DNA of 64,000 nucleotides from Ditylenchus dipsaci (lineage: Eukaryota > Nematoda > Chromadorea > Rhabditida > Anguinidae). The first letter of the stretch is position 1, and every line of letters starts with the position of its first letter. Shown in pieces: positions 12,601 through 23,110 of the stretch. The position numbers were made by a program, and so were the translations under genes. The notes beneath the pieces are model-generated. The model saw nothing but the letters and a program-made list of their open reading frames with translations. It was not told the origin of the DNA and ran no database searches. Where the stretch lies: positions 682,001 to 746,000 of the forward strand of contig SADC01000098.1 of NCBI GenBank assembly GCA_004194705.1, in the 5' to 3' direction.

Positions 12601-15600
12601 CTCTGATTTCTCAGAAATGTTCTCATTTTGGGGCTCCGTTTTGAGAAATTTTGAATGTTCTGATTTGTTCTGATTTTCGGCAAAATGTTCTGATTTGTTC
12701 TGATTTGCCATTTGTATGAATATTGTTCAGTACTTTTTCTAAATTTTTAAAATTTCATACTCAAAAATTTTGAGTACTTGACTCAATATTCGAAAAATAT
12801 CGAGCATTACTCGAAATAACTCGATTTCGAGTATTCGACTCGCCAACAGTGGTGTATAATCGCTCTTTCTTGGCTCTGGTTCCCGCTGAGTTTTTTAAAA
12901 TTATGCTCTGGTTCTGAGATTTCAAAATTTTTGCTCCGGCTTGGAGCCAGAGCGGAGCCGGAGCGAGAGCCAGAGCCAGGGCCGGAGCGTTATGCACCAC
13001 TGGTTTCACAATCACTTTCAAACACACCTTCTAATCCAGAAAATTGGTCATACTTGGTTTTCTATCGCGCCAGCTCCAATTTTTTAGATGTTTTGCTTAC
13101 AAAAAGAGTACTTTCTACGTAAAATTTTATGTTTATCAGCTTAAAAGCTTTTCAAATTTTTGAATTTTCGCTCTCGCTCTTGCTTTGAGTTTTTTAAAAA
13201 TGTGGCTCCGCTCTGGCTCTGAACTTTAACTCAAATTTGTACTCTGGCTCTGTCTCCGACTTTTTGAAAATTTCGCTCTGGCTCTTGCTCCGAGTTTTTT
13301 AAATTTTCGCTCTGGATCCGGTTCTAGCTAGGAGCTAGAGCCAGAGTTGGAGCGTTATACACCACTTCTCGCCAAGTCTCCATGTGAGCACCACAAGTAA
13401 TACTTTTTGAGCGTTTGAAACTCAATACTCGACTCGAAATATTTTTTTGAGTCAAAATAAAACTTGAAAATTTTCGAGTGTTAGCTTTCTCGAGTTAAAA
13501 GCAACTAGGGAACACTGATCAAAATGTTGAGGATTGTTTTAAATACAATTATTCCAAAAACAATCGTTTGTCGATGATTATAGCCGAAATTCGTGTGGTC
13601 TGATTTGTTCTGATTTTTGGTAAATTTTTTCTCGTTTTAGGGCTCTCTGACTTACTATGTCTGGTCTAATGCCTGGATTTCAATGTTTTTTTCTTTTTAA
13701 GCATATTGAAATTCCTTAAATGGGCATGCCCGTGCGTTAAGGCGCGAACCAGCAGTTTTTTTCGAATTTTTTCGAATCTTCCCATTTTTCACTCGTTCTG
13801 CGTCAAATCTGATATAGATGACCTTATACTGCTTTTAAAAACTAGACAGAAAACTTGAAAAATCTAAACGAGAACGAATGTAAAAATTTATCGAGAAAGG
13901 AAATAACGGCTGGTTCGCGCCTTTTCTCCCCATCGGGCACGATCATGCCCTTTTAATGTCAAGGTTTATATAAGTATGGAACTGGCAGTCGATATCCATC
14001 ATTTGGTAGATTTCGAGTCTAGTTACCCTAACATGGGTAGCCGAGTCGACAACCCTCGTCAGGAGTTCGAGCTATTAAGATTCTTGCTGGGGTGTAAATT
14101 TTAGCCCGCATCACTGTTTTTGGCATGTTATACTTGGCCATGTACCTATTTTTGCCTATGAAAGGTAGAAAAAAAGTAGACACATAAGTTTTAGGGGTAA
14201 CCTCGACTTACAAGGGAGGGACCCTGACTGTGACCTGGGCGAACTTCGATGAGAAATTTTTTCTGCGTATTTTTATAGAGCGTGCTCGAGTTCCTGACAA
14301 ATCTGGCTCCCAGCTCTGAAGGTTTGCAAAATGTGGTAGAAGGGTCACTCAAACTTCTAAAAACACCTCAATACCCCTATGATGGTTTTTCATAACTGAC
14401 CCTTGGGCCATAGGTCATTCCTAGAAAGAAAGATAGAAATTTTGTTAGCTTTTAGAGCTGGGGAGCCAGATTTATAAGAAACTTCGGTTCTTATCGGTTA
14501 TCCGCACCCCACCCATTGTTTAATAAATATGATGATGATGTAACTTGACTATTTTGTGGAAAAAGTAAGTGGGGTGCGGATAACCGATAAGAACCATTGC
14601 CGATAAGAACCACTTCTTCTTAACTTTTCAGAAACTTTCAGAAACTAAATTTTTTCATAAAAACCCACGTTTCTTAAGAAATTTCACTAACGGATAAAAA
14701 CAGCTTCATCTTATCAGAAATCTCACGTACTTTTAATGCGTGTCCAGGTCAGAAATTTAAAAAATCGCTCTTCAGGTCCAAATTCAAAAAGTGATGGCGG
14801 TTTTTAAGACTGTAAGGAAAAACGAACACCTTCCTACATATCTGGCTGTTGGAAAATTTTGCCATTCAACCCAAATAACCAATGTCTTTTTAAAAGGGTT
14901 CTAAAATATTTGTGCTCGAAAGCCAGCAGTAAAGAAATTTCTATATCTGAAGTAGGTGGTTCCTAGCCTGTTTCTTTACGAAATTCACTCACTAAAGTAG
15001 CAAGGACAGTTCCTCTGGAGTGAATTGGTGGAATCTCAGCTAGCATGGCAGAACCAACTACCTGAATAGATTATTTATACAAAAGTAGAACTTCGTCTAA
15101 CAGACTTGTGCTACTCCAGAACCCACACCGCTCAAGAACCTGCCGAAACAAGACACTGCGACGCCACACTGCCAGGGAATATATACAATGAGACCAGATA
15201 GTATTCCACCGATTAGGTTGAGACACAAAGCCCACAGCAACGGCCCCTTCCTGCTTGGACAATTGGAGAGAAGCAGAGAAATTAGACACCAGCTGCGAGA
15301 CCATATATTCTTGTAGATACTATCCACTCCCACGCACAATCCGCTGAACAATAAAAATTTATTTTATATTTGAAAAAAAAATTATTCTCCTAACCAGCTT
15401 CTTGAGACCTGTAGATGTCGATCAAGAAGGGTTGAGCCACAGGCAGAAGATTGTCAACCACACTGTCCAAAGAAACCTAGAAGAAATTTTTAGTTTTCTT
15501 TAAAAATTTGATCGTCTGTACTTATAACCAAAATGGTTTCTCATGATAATACTTTAAGTGTAAATCAAGATAAATGTGTAGTCAAAAGTTATTGGCGTTC

Positions 15601-18600
15601 CAAAGCCAAAGCTGACTGCTTATTGTTAATTAGCTCCGTAAGAGCGTCCAAAAATTGGTATCGGTATCCGTGTTTCAGGAACCGAACCGGGGCATTGGGT
15701 GAAAGTTTTCAACCAGCAATAAACGCACCTCAGCAAAGCTTCATAGGTCACGTTATTGCCCGTGCGCAAAGTTATTTCCAACTCCAATCCACTGGTCTTT
15801 CTAATATGGAGTGCAGAAAATTGGTATAGGATTTAAGGCAGGTTAGACAATTACAGATTAGACAGTTACAGAAATTCTGATTTCGAAATAAAAATGAATT
15901 CTGTTTTTTTTTATTTTTACCGATAATACCCTAGCCCTCCAAGGCAAAAAGTCAAATTTGGCAAAAAATATGTCGAAAAATTTAAGGATAATTTTGACTT
16001 TTAAAATTGAAAAAGTGGTCAAACATGCCTTTAGAAGATCGCGATATGAAGGAGTACTAATTTTACTCAATTTTCTCTAGGAAAATTAAATTACTACTAT
16101 CTTGAGTTTTAAGCATATAGAAGGAAAGCAGGAAAAAATAGCGTGTTTTCTCTGACTGTCTAACCTGCCTTACATCCTATACCAACTTTCTGCACTAAAA
16201 GTATAAAGACTTTTGGATTGCAAGTTGAAATTAACTTTGCGCACGGGCGATAACGTGACCTATGAAGCTTTGCTGAGGTGCGTTTATTGCTGGTTGAAAA
16301 CTTTCACCCAATGCCCGGTTCGGTTCCTGAAACACGGATACCGATACCAATTTGGACGCTCTTACGGAGCTAATTTGAACTGGTGTTTGATAATATCGAA
16401 CCACATCCTCCTATCTCAATCAAAAATTTGTAAGATCTGAAGACATCCGACCCGGAAATAATTGCTCAAAAAGAATCACTAAATGACGTCATAGGACCAG
16501 CGTACAACTTTAGTCATTACCATAAGAAATCTTGTTCAGATCAACTGGTCTAGATATATCCAAGCCATATTGCCCAAAGAAGTGTTAGAAAAACTATCAG
16601 GTGGAGTTTCCGCTAATCCACTTCATGTCTCAGGCGTTGAAATTATCAAAAAATATGAATTATTGGCTAGGAACCTGTCTGGTCAAGTGCTGTCCGACTT
16701 TATGGATTGGCGGTTATACTCAGTGATGTAGGATATTTGGACGAGAGGTTCTTGGATGCTGGATTTGTAAGTAGAACATTTGTATGTATTTACTTGGACT
16801 CAATGGTTCAGGAACTAGACAAGAGTGCGAAGGCCAAAAGTCAAAATCATCCTTAAATTTTTCGACATACTCTTTTTTGCCAAAATTTGACTTTTCGCCT
16901 TGGATGGCTAAGATATTACCGTATAACCTCTTTTGATCCTTTTTGATCCAGGGGGATTAATGTTCAACGCCCTTCGAAGGGTGGGGGATTAACAGAGGAA
17001 TGGGGATTATATTTCAACCTCTTCGGCGCCGAAGGTGCCGGAATTTTTTATTCAGAAGACTATAATTCTAATTTATGGAATTTGAAATTCCGCCTACATT
17101 TTTGTCTTACGTGTACTTGACGGCTCACTTTTCGTCTCATACCAAACCGTAAACGTCTGCCGAACCTTAAACCCTAATGGTGCGAAAGTCTTTCAACCAT
17201 TCCTTCTATCGCTTCTGGTAGCGATGCCCATTCTAAACTTTACGCAACGCCATTTTTAACATTTCGTAAACATTATTAGTGATAAAGCAATCGCAGAAGT
17301 TGAACAGCTTTTCGTGGTTCATTGTTGACTGCTAATTCCGATGACATATTTTTTTCTTTATCCAGATGTCAGTTGCTGTGAACTGAGTCATCGCCCTAGC
17401 AAATTCTAAAAACACAGGAGATTGAATCAGGGCTGCCATATGTCCTTTTTTAAAAGATTTTTCCTTTTTTGTGAACCCAAATCTTTTTTTATTTTTGAAG
17501 TTTTAGTCAAAATCTTTTTTTCGCTTCAATATGGCAATAAGCACTGGATGAAAGGCATTTTTCCCTTCAAATTCTTGTATTTTGGCCAAATGTCTTTTTT
17601 TTTAAATTTGGAGATGGCAGCCCTGGATTAAGTGGTTCGTTTTGTTTATACCATTTTGGTACATTATCCAGTGTTCATTTCCGTTGTCGAATTCACTGCT
17701 ACAATTTACGCGGCTACAATCCATAGGCGCCAGCACTTGAGGTCGTCTGGGAATAGCAAAGCTGGAACAAGCCTGGCAGGATTTTTTTTTAGTTTGTGCC
17801 CTCGCCACATCCTTCAATGTATCAGAGGATACACAAATAGCAAACTTCAAACTAAATAGGCCAATTAAAGGGCCTGGAAATTTTTCGCAAAATCCGGGAA
17901 AAAGAACTAAGTCGAGGTGGGCAGGACGATGAGAAAAAAACTGCTAGAACAGGGCTCTCAATTGTACTTAATTATAAGATTTGTACTTATTTTGGGTCTC
18001 CAAAGCTTATTGCTTTTCAAAATTTAACGTCAAAATCTTCTTTTTCATCACAAAAATGAAAAAAGGACTGGATAAAATAGCATATTTTTTGTTATAACAC
18101 TTATTTTTGTGTGCTAAAACGATTACTAATATGAGATTTCCATCAAAAATATCAATGAAATTGAGCTGTTCGAAATTGTTTGAAATAAAAGATGAATGTT
18201 ATTGGGTCAAGGTCACGTTTGTGAAAAAAATAACAATGAGTTTTAACATGAAAATCAACTTTAAAATTTTTTAAACAAAAGAGAAAAGAAATAGGGGGGG
18301 GGGGGTTATTAGAGGGTGGGGGATTTATAGAGGTTATACGGTATTGGTAAAAAATAAAGAAAAACAGAATTGGTTTTTATTTCGAAATCAGAATTTTCTG
18401 TAACTGTCTAACCTTTAATTGTCTAACCTGCCTCACATCCTATACCAATTTTCTGCAATAAAAAGTATAAAGACTTTTGCAAGTTGAAATTAACTTTGCG
18501 CACGGGCGATAACGTGACCTATGAAGCTTTGCTGAGGTGCGTTTATTGCTGGTTGAAAACTTTCACCCAATGCCCGGTTCGGTTCCTGAAACACGGATAC

Positions 18601-18966
18601 CGATACCAATTTTTGGACGCTCTTACGGAGCTAATTTAACAAAAAAGTGATAAGTTTTTCACAGAAAAAAAGAGAAAGCTCTTTAATTCGAAATAATTTC
18701 TGGTTTTTTTCGGCAATTGTTATTTCGGTGAAGGATGAATAAAGAAGTATATGAATTTTCGATTGTCTATTCTTAAAAAAGTAGTCACTAAAATCTTACC
18801 AAAACATTGAACCAGCTCCGATGCTTAACACCACGAATACATCCTGCATTTGCCGCCCATTCTGATTTTGCTTCTTTGGTTTTAAGATACAGTTGGGTTT
18901 TAGTAATGGTGATTTTATATCAATATGGTTTCTGGTGGGCTCGATACATTCAATCGATGGTGTCAT
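6681..18966 (-). CDS. GLUT/SLC2 sugar-transporter homologue
   Basis: Major-facilitator sugar transporter of the plasma or organelle membrane. Exons in coding order: 18800-18966, 15409-15462, 15106-15343, 14993-15061, 8715-8927, 8347-8667, 7372-7583, 7211-7297, 7053-7128, 6854-7006, 6681-6746. All junctions are GT-AG with matching phases; the sum is 1656 nt, 551 aa plus stop, close to the usual 450-550 aa. Family landmarks: PSRKG after TM2; GRFLSGVGSG at residues 141-150; EIPPIHSRG at 162-170; the DSPRSLL match to PESPRWL at 225; SRR at 400; VPELFSQ at 459-465; PETSGRS at 522-528. The QLSGIN motif expected in TM7 is absent (HLDDW instead), so the substrate may not be glucose. Most introns are 44-107 nt, but introns 1 and 4 are 3.3 and 6.1 kb and filled with transposons. 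First-exon choice (the only upstream in-phase ATG exon) is the least certain step. Confidence 0.88.
7666..7849. mobile_element. hAT-like MITE (CAGGG family)
   Basis: Ends CAGGGTA and TACCCTG, with flanking 8-mers CTTTAACG and CTTTAACT (7 of 8 match). The interior resembles other CAGGG copies, with an ACTGGATAAAATGGCA-like segment. It lies in a transporter intron. Confidence 0.65.
8109..8245 (+). repeat. diverged copy of repeat F
   Basis: Shares GCTGGTTGAAAACTTTCACC and neighbouring bases with the repeat copies at 16140-16378, 18470-18640 and 35800-36040, but is far more diverged. It lies in the intron between 7584 and 8346. Confidence 0.55.
9585..11770. mobile_element. long-arm palindromic element D
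   Basis: Arms of about 700-750 bp (9585-10332 and about 11111-11770) are near-perfect inverted copies around a unique centre of about 780 bp. Ends are GGCTCTACTGG and CCAGTAGAGCC. Flanks CACAAGAT and AACAAGAT form a probable 8-bp target duplication (7 of 8). The centre encodes the small cysteine-rich protein at 10345-10987. Its end core is shared with MITE K (2508-2935), and the inner part of its arms with the palindrome at 31172-32045, for example GAACACGATRATGCAA. Confidence 0.85.
10345..10987 (-). CDS. small protein with piggyBac-type C5HC2 domain
   Basis: Four exons with consistent phases: 10898-10987, 10726-10773, 10574-10653, 10345-10528. They total 402 nt, 133 aa. Residues 1-30 are acidic (MSGVFDVEFNEASDSDISDD), like the N-terminal tail of piggyBac transposases. 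Residues 47-73 are a basic helical stretch (MKQKLQQKAMGEAKSK). Residues 94-129 hold the spacing C94-C97-C106-C109-C114-H117-C126-C129, the C5HC2 cysteine-rich zinc domain that piggyBac transposases use to bind their own ends. The catalytic DDD core (about 400 aa in the family) is missing. The protein is not a simple frame-broken relic: no stop or frameshift is needed. It could be an internally deleted transposase or an end-binding accessory or repressor. The splice model is mine; the Cys domain is the firm part. Confidence 0.62.
11891..12138. mobile_element. TACCGTAT-ended MITE, copy 1
   Basis: Ends TACCGTATAACCTCTATTAG and, reversed, the same sequence with a few changes; subterminal TCTAATAGACGGGC units occur. 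Other copies are at 16917-18343, 33672-34269, 38988-39243, 43609-43824, 51041-51291 and 59801-60028. Confidence 0.8.
12360..12529. mobile_element. TTAA-flanked MITE, copy 1
   Basis: Inverted ends AGGACCATAC and TATGGTCCT lie between two TTAA tetranucleotides, the target duplication typical of piggyBac-type elements. The inner palindrome has CTCGCACTCTACT arms. A second copy is at 55651-55847. Confidence 0.75.
12586..13670. repeat. three-layer nest of motif arrays
   Basis: The outer layer has runs of TGTTCTGATTT at 12600-12710 and again at 13585-13640. The middle layer has ACTCGA-rich arrays at about 12765-12838 and 13410-13495. The inner layer is the hAT-like element at 12847-13367. Each layer has its own short motif. 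Confidence 0.65.
12847..13367. mobile_element. hAT-like MITE with GCTCTGGCTC arrays
   Basis: Ends CAGTGGTGTATAA and, reversed, AAGTGGTGTATAA. A perfect 8-bp duplication CTCGCCAA flanks it (12839-12846 and 13368-13375), as expected for hAT elements. The interior is made of repeated GCTCTGGCTCYGAG units in both orientations, plus an internal GTTATGCACCACTGG that looks like an extra end. Confidence 0.8.
13722..13951. mobile_element. MITE family A, copy 2
   Basis: Ends GGGCATGCCCGTGCGTTAAG and, reversed, GGGCATGATCGTGCCC-like sequence. The inner GCGCGAACCAGC...GGCTGGTTCGCGC inverted repeat is well kept. TTAAA/TTTAA borders lie on both sides. Confidence 0.7.
14486..14594. repeat. inverted repeat in transporter intron 4
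   Basis: Arms CTTATCGGTTATCCGCACCC and its complement around a short loop, with a third partial CCGATAAGAACC just downstream. Probably a small MITE; no relative was found in the window. Confidence 0.6.
15586..15995 (-). repeat. interspersed repeat F, minus orientation
   Basis: The core of about 250 bp contains CGCACGGGCGATAACGTGAC, TTGCTGGTTGAAAACTTTCA and CGGTTCGGTTCCTGAAACAC when read on the minus strand, followed by about 150 bp ending near CGAAAAATTTAAGG. Other copies: 16140-16378, 16838-18640 (interrupted) and 35800-36040. Reading frames through it are similar between copies only because the DNA is. A tRNA-like box (TAGCTCCGTAAGAGCG) hints at a SINE, unproven. Confidence 0.75.
16140..16378 (+). 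repeat. interspersed repeat F, plus orientation
   Basis: Nearly identical to the copy at 15586-15840 but inverted, so the two form a large palindrome around about 290 bp of AT-rich DNA. It begins at the shared CAGCGTGTTTTCTCTGACTG border also seen at 35800. Confidence 0.75.
16380..16766 (+). pseudogene. M13 (neprilysin-like) peptidase fragment
   Basis: The exon 16540-16766 follows a TTCAG acceptor and ends at a GTAAGT donor. It encodes INWSRYIQAILP..., then EIIKKYELLARN, then DFMDWRLY, matching the part of M13 zinc metallopeptidases with the pattern 'nW..yl...l ... nYl.WR'. After WRLY the frame is lost; one base later it continues as SDVGYLDERFLDAGF, the expected next segment, so a single-base deletion lies near 16718-16724. 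A preceding frame at about 16440-16530 may be the exon before it. No catalytic HExxH region is present. It lies antisense within intron 1 of the transporter, between repeat F copies, suggesting a captured gene fragment, or an assembly indel in a larger gene not otherwise visible. Confidence 0.6.
16917..18343. mobile_element. TACCGTAT-ended element, long copy
   Basis: Ends TACCGTATAACCTCT and AGAGGTTATACGGTA, 1.43 kb, inserted at a TA within repeat F. The interior holds G-rich subterminal runs (GGGGGATTA units), a nested CAGGG MITE at 17428-17625 and a diverged CAGGG-like piece at about 17946-18110. No transposase frame was recognised. Confidence 0.75.
17428..17625. mobile_element. hAT-like MITE (CAGGG family)
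   Basis: Ends CAGGGCTGCCATATG and ATGGCAGCCCTG. Flanks GATTGAAT and GATTAAGT agree at 6 of 8 positions. The inner ATAAGCACTGGATGAAA segment is the family signature. Confidence 0.75.
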
Positions 18967-19317
18967 GAGCCAATTAGAACAATAGCAACAATTTACTTGA
19001 TACTTTAGAATAGAAATTCATCACTTGCAAAGTTATTTGACTAGTGTAATATTAACTGGTAAGCAGTTGCAATTTTTTGCGCACTCGAGGCTTTAAGATT
19101 CAATAGAAACACTGGGAAAAAAATAAAATGTTATCAGAAGTTTTTCCTCGAAATAATTTAAAAAATGATAAGTCTAAAATTCGGAGTTTCTTAGAGAATA
19201 GAATAAAACTAAGTTTTGAAGAAGAGAACAAAAGGCTATTGCAACATCACGATCTTTGACAATGTTGTATAAGTTATATTAACCCTTCTCTCCACAATTG
19301 GCAAAATTCACCTGCCC
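18967..19317. promoter_or_regulatory. upstream region of the transporter gene
   Basis: The 350 bp upstream of the transporter ATG (minus strand) is AT-rich. It contains TTTCCCAG, a possible splice acceptor for an upstream 5' UTR exon. No defined promoter motif can be argued from this alone. Confidence 0.25.
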
Positions 19318-19504
19318 TATTCTCTCTAATAGAACGGCATGACGTTCTATTTTTTAAGCTCCAATTTTTTTTTGATTTAACAATTAAAGTACAGTAAAAC
19401 ATAGTCTACCACCCTCCTCCTAATTTTGGCCTTGACCCCTACCGTTTTATTAGAGAGTGTCGTTCAAATAGAGAATACTGTTCTATTAAACAGAATACGG
19501 TATT
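19318..19504. repeat. degenerate TACCGTAT-type MITE
   Basis: The left side has TCTCTCTAATAGAACG and the right side CTATTAAACAGAATACGGTAT, resembling the other TACCGTAT copies in a decayed form. Confidence 0.45.
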
Positions 19505-21499
19505 TTAGAAAATATTGAAAGTTCACATTAAGAGCCTGGCAAAGGGAAAAAAAGCCGGCTGCAATATTTAATAAACCAAAAGTTTTTCGAAGAGCATAAT
19601 GCAATAAATGGTCAAACGTTTGTGTCAAACCACCTCGGACGTCTATTGCTAAAATAAACAAGCCATGGATCCTTAAATAAAGCACATTTCGAACAAATTT
19701 CAGTGGAAGATCGATATATAGGCACCATTCAAGTTCGTTCCCGCCTATGGTCCTACTCTTTTTTGAACCCAGATTTCGAAGTTTTGTTCAGTTATCTTTG
19801 ATTGGTCTAATTCGAAAAATTGAGAACAAAATATAGTTCTGAGCATTGTTTTCATATTTACAATTCTAACTGTAAATAGAAAATATTGATTTCTTCAAAA
19901 AAAAACAGATTAAATGGATTAGTTTGCTAAAAGAGATCACTCGTAAGGCAAAAACAAAACAAAAAATACATCGAAGAAAAATACATGTTTCGACTTTTAG
20001 GCTCAATTAATTCTACGCTCAAAGAATAAAAAAAGTTTAGATTAGAAACTTTGATACAGGAAAGCCGAATAAAATAAATACTAAATTTTTTTCGCTCTTT
20101 CAAATGTAAATAGATCAGGCAATGATAGCCGTATAATAAATGTCTGTGTTGAATACAAATCGTATTGTAGAGCCAAACACTCCTTTTTTGTTGGAACTAC
20201 TATCTAAACATACCATTAAAAAGCTAGATGCAATTGCTTTTTAACATTTTTATCAGTTTTTTCAAATTAAAATGGTCGGGTGCTTCCCCAAAAATATATA
20301 GAGGAAAACATTATGAAATTTGATAAAAAAAATGCAAAATAACAAATTTACACGGCTATACTACTACAACAACCGCCTCCTACATACCTTACAGATGCTC
20401 TTGTTCCGAGGCTAATCTTCTAAAGTAATTGCAGATTCGAATTTCTTAGCCCTGATTTCCTAGCCAAAGTGACACAATTTTAAAAAAAAAGTAATTTTTT
20501 GGTTCGCTCCCCCATGTAGTTTAAATTTTTCAAGTATACTTTGGCGCCGAAAAATATTTTTCAGTGAATTTTGTGTTGTAAAACAGCCAAAAAAAATTCT
20601 TGGTTGGCTTGAAGTTTAGTTTGAATTAAAAAATTAATATCGAATATTTTCGTAATAAAAGTAGTGTCTTGTGCGCATTCAGACGTATAAAATTTTCATA
20701 GCCAGCGACGGGCTTTTTTTTAGGTCATTTAAAAAGGAAAACGGCTATGTAAGAAATTAGGGTGAAAAAGTATATGCCACTCTAAAAAAAACTTTCTATT
20801 GTGCCATCATGGTTTTAGTTGTCAAAATTAAAAAAAGCTGCCTTATTTATGATTGTAGAAAGTTATGCAGGACAATTTACGCCTAGAACTAATGACAAAT
20901 ATGAAAAGAAGTAAATTCGATAAAATCTATCTCAAATCTCTAGCATATCTAATTCCTTTTGAAGGACGAGAGAAATGAACCATCTAGAAAAACTTTAGAG
21001 CTCAACGAAAAAGCTATCCTCAGTTTCACTTTTAACTAAAATCATCCCTATCTATTTGTAAATTCAAGTAGAGAGTATTGGAATTCTCAGCACTTTTTAG
21101 TGAAAAATATCTGCCAGAAAGGAATAGCAAATGTTGATTTATCAGCATGATTATGAGGAGAGGTTGGTGTGAAGCCTAGTTGGAGGTGTTTATGCAATGT
21201 TAGCAGAACAGACTAGCCAGTCTCTTAATATATATAACCATCTGCATAAACAAACCACCCCTTTTCAGCAGGCTTAGTATTAGTCTTCCAACAAGACAAA
21301 AATAATATTCAAAAATTTGATCCAAATCGGTTGGGAGGTTTTGTTTTTGTTTTGTTAATCGAATGTACTTGTAAGAGATTTTTATTTGTACTATTGGACC
21401 ATTTCAGGTTTAAAAAGATTAGCGAAATATAAAAATAGTTCAAGGAAGCGCAACTTAAACAAAAAAATTAACAAAACAAGATTTTAGGAGATATCTAGC
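19505..21499. other. long AT-rich stretch, no gene seen
   Basis: Two kilobases without a supported exon. A fragment near 19690-19800 contains GTTCGTTCCCGCCTATGG, the internal signature of the pogo-like family at 24437-24714. Nothing else was recognised. Confidence 0.5.
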
Positions 21500-21667
21500 A
21501 GGGGTTGTGGGTATATATCTCCCCAGCATATATCTCCCCTGCGTATATCTCCTCAAATCCCAATTTACACATTTATTTAACTTATGGTTGTCTTACAACA
21601 CTACTATACGGTTGTATGGTGTCCAGGTGGTAATAGTCAGGCAGGGCTACCCTACTAGGGTTACTAC

Positions 21668-22577
21668 CAGGGTGGTATACTCGACAATTACCTCAGCCAT
21701 CAGCCTCAGCCGGCTGAGGTCTGAAAATTTTTATCAGCCTCAGCCGTCAGCCATGCCCAAAAATTTTCTCAGCCGTCAGCCTCAGCCGGCTGATGGCTGA
21801 GTTTAATCTCAGCCGGCTGAGCTTGAATTAAGCCGGTTGTACTGTAATAATCATCAAGAATGATAATTTTATTGGTTTGGGTATAAGTAGTAATAAAACA
21901 TACAAAGCTGGTTTTTGGGGCAAAATGACCTAGGTTTGGTGCAAAATGTCTCTTTTGTGCGAATTTCAATTTTGTAAAATAAACTTTCAGTTGTTCAACT
22001 TTTTTTTAAATGATTTCACCATCAAGTAGCTGTGCGATTCTAATAACTGAAAAAGTATTAATCATTCTATAAAGTCACAAAACGTAAAATAGTAAAATGA
22101 AGATATGAACTGAATTACTTTTCTGACTCCCTTGACGCTTCGTCCTTACTGTTTTAAAATTTTTCGAGATAATACGATAAATTACATCTTGTAAGAAACC
22201 AAAATTGCAGAGCTACCTGATGGATTTATTGCTATGAAAAATTAATAATTTCAAATTTTTTAGAAAAATTCGAAATTCGCTTCCGAAGAATGTTAGACTG
22301 TCAGATAATATATCAAAACAGATAAATTTAAAAATTTCTGTTAAAGAAGTTTCGAAAATTTTTCTCAGCCTCAGCCGTTAGCCATGCTCAAAAAATTTTC
22401 TCAGCCATCAGCCTCAGCCGGCTGAGGTCTGAAAATTATTCTCAGCCTCAGCCGTCAGCCAGTCCAAGAATTTTTCTCAGCCATCAGCCTCAGCCGGCTG
22501 AGGTCTGAAAATTTTTATCAGCCTCAGTCGTCAGCCAGGCTTAAATTTTTTCTCAGCCGGCTGAGGTCACCGCCCTG
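21668..22577. mobile_element. hAT-like element with CAGCCGGCTGAGG arrays
   Basis: Ends CAGGGTGGT and ACCGCCCTG, with a perfect 8-bp duplication GTTACTAC (21660-21667 and 22578-22585). Each end carries repeats of the self-complementary motif CAGCCGGCTGAGG alternating with TCAGCCTCAGCCGTCAGCC. No gene is seen inside. It is nested in element P. Confidence 0.85.
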
Positions 22578-22585
22578 GTTACTAC

Positions 22586-23110
22586 TATGTGCGGTGGTAG
22601 TAGCCAGGTTGTGGTACCTAAGTAGAGGTCCTTAGGTAGTGGTACCCAGTTAGTGATGCTCAGGTTGTATGATTTAGGCAGTGGTGCCCTAATGGTACTC
22701 AAGCAGGGTTAGAGGCACCTATTCAGGTGGAATTAGCTAGGCAGTGGTGCTCATGTAGTGTTCGTGTAGTATCATCCAGAAGGCGCGGATTTTGCGCAAA
22801 ATTTTCATATTAATCTTTTTGTCTTACGAGCAACTCCTATAATTTTAATTTTTTTCTGGAGGTGAATCTCCATTAAGGGCAGGTACCAGGTGGTGACCTA
22901 CCCACCTTAAAGATTACTGGTCTTATAATGAATATTTCGTGACCGTTATTCAAGAAAAAATAATGCCTACTAACACCAGTATTTGAACCTGTAACCTCAA
23001 AAATTTGGAAAGGGATTCACCGAGGGGCGAATATGTAGAGAGACAGTTTGTAAAGGGTGAATTTACCTAGAGCCGTAATTAGGTTGTCTAACGATGGATC
23101 ATACCAGGCT
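22586..23110. repeat. degenerate tandem GGTAGTGGTACC-like repeats
   Basis: About 190 bp (to about 22770) of loose repeats around AGGTAGTGGTACCCAG. The rest up to the right array of element P is plain AT-rich sequence with no gene. Confidence 0.5.

Larger units (their letters stand above)
16838..18640 (+). repeat. repeat F copy split by a MITE
   Basis: The left part (16838-16916) and right part (18344-18640) together rebuild the full repeat F seen uninterrupted at 15586-15995. The gap is exactly the TACCGTAT-ended element at 16917-18343. Confidence 0.75.

Noticed and set aside
15533..16440. Similar reading frames in several repeat F copies, suggesting a shared protein
   Set aside because: The similarity is at the DNA level in all frames; each frame is broken in at least one copy.
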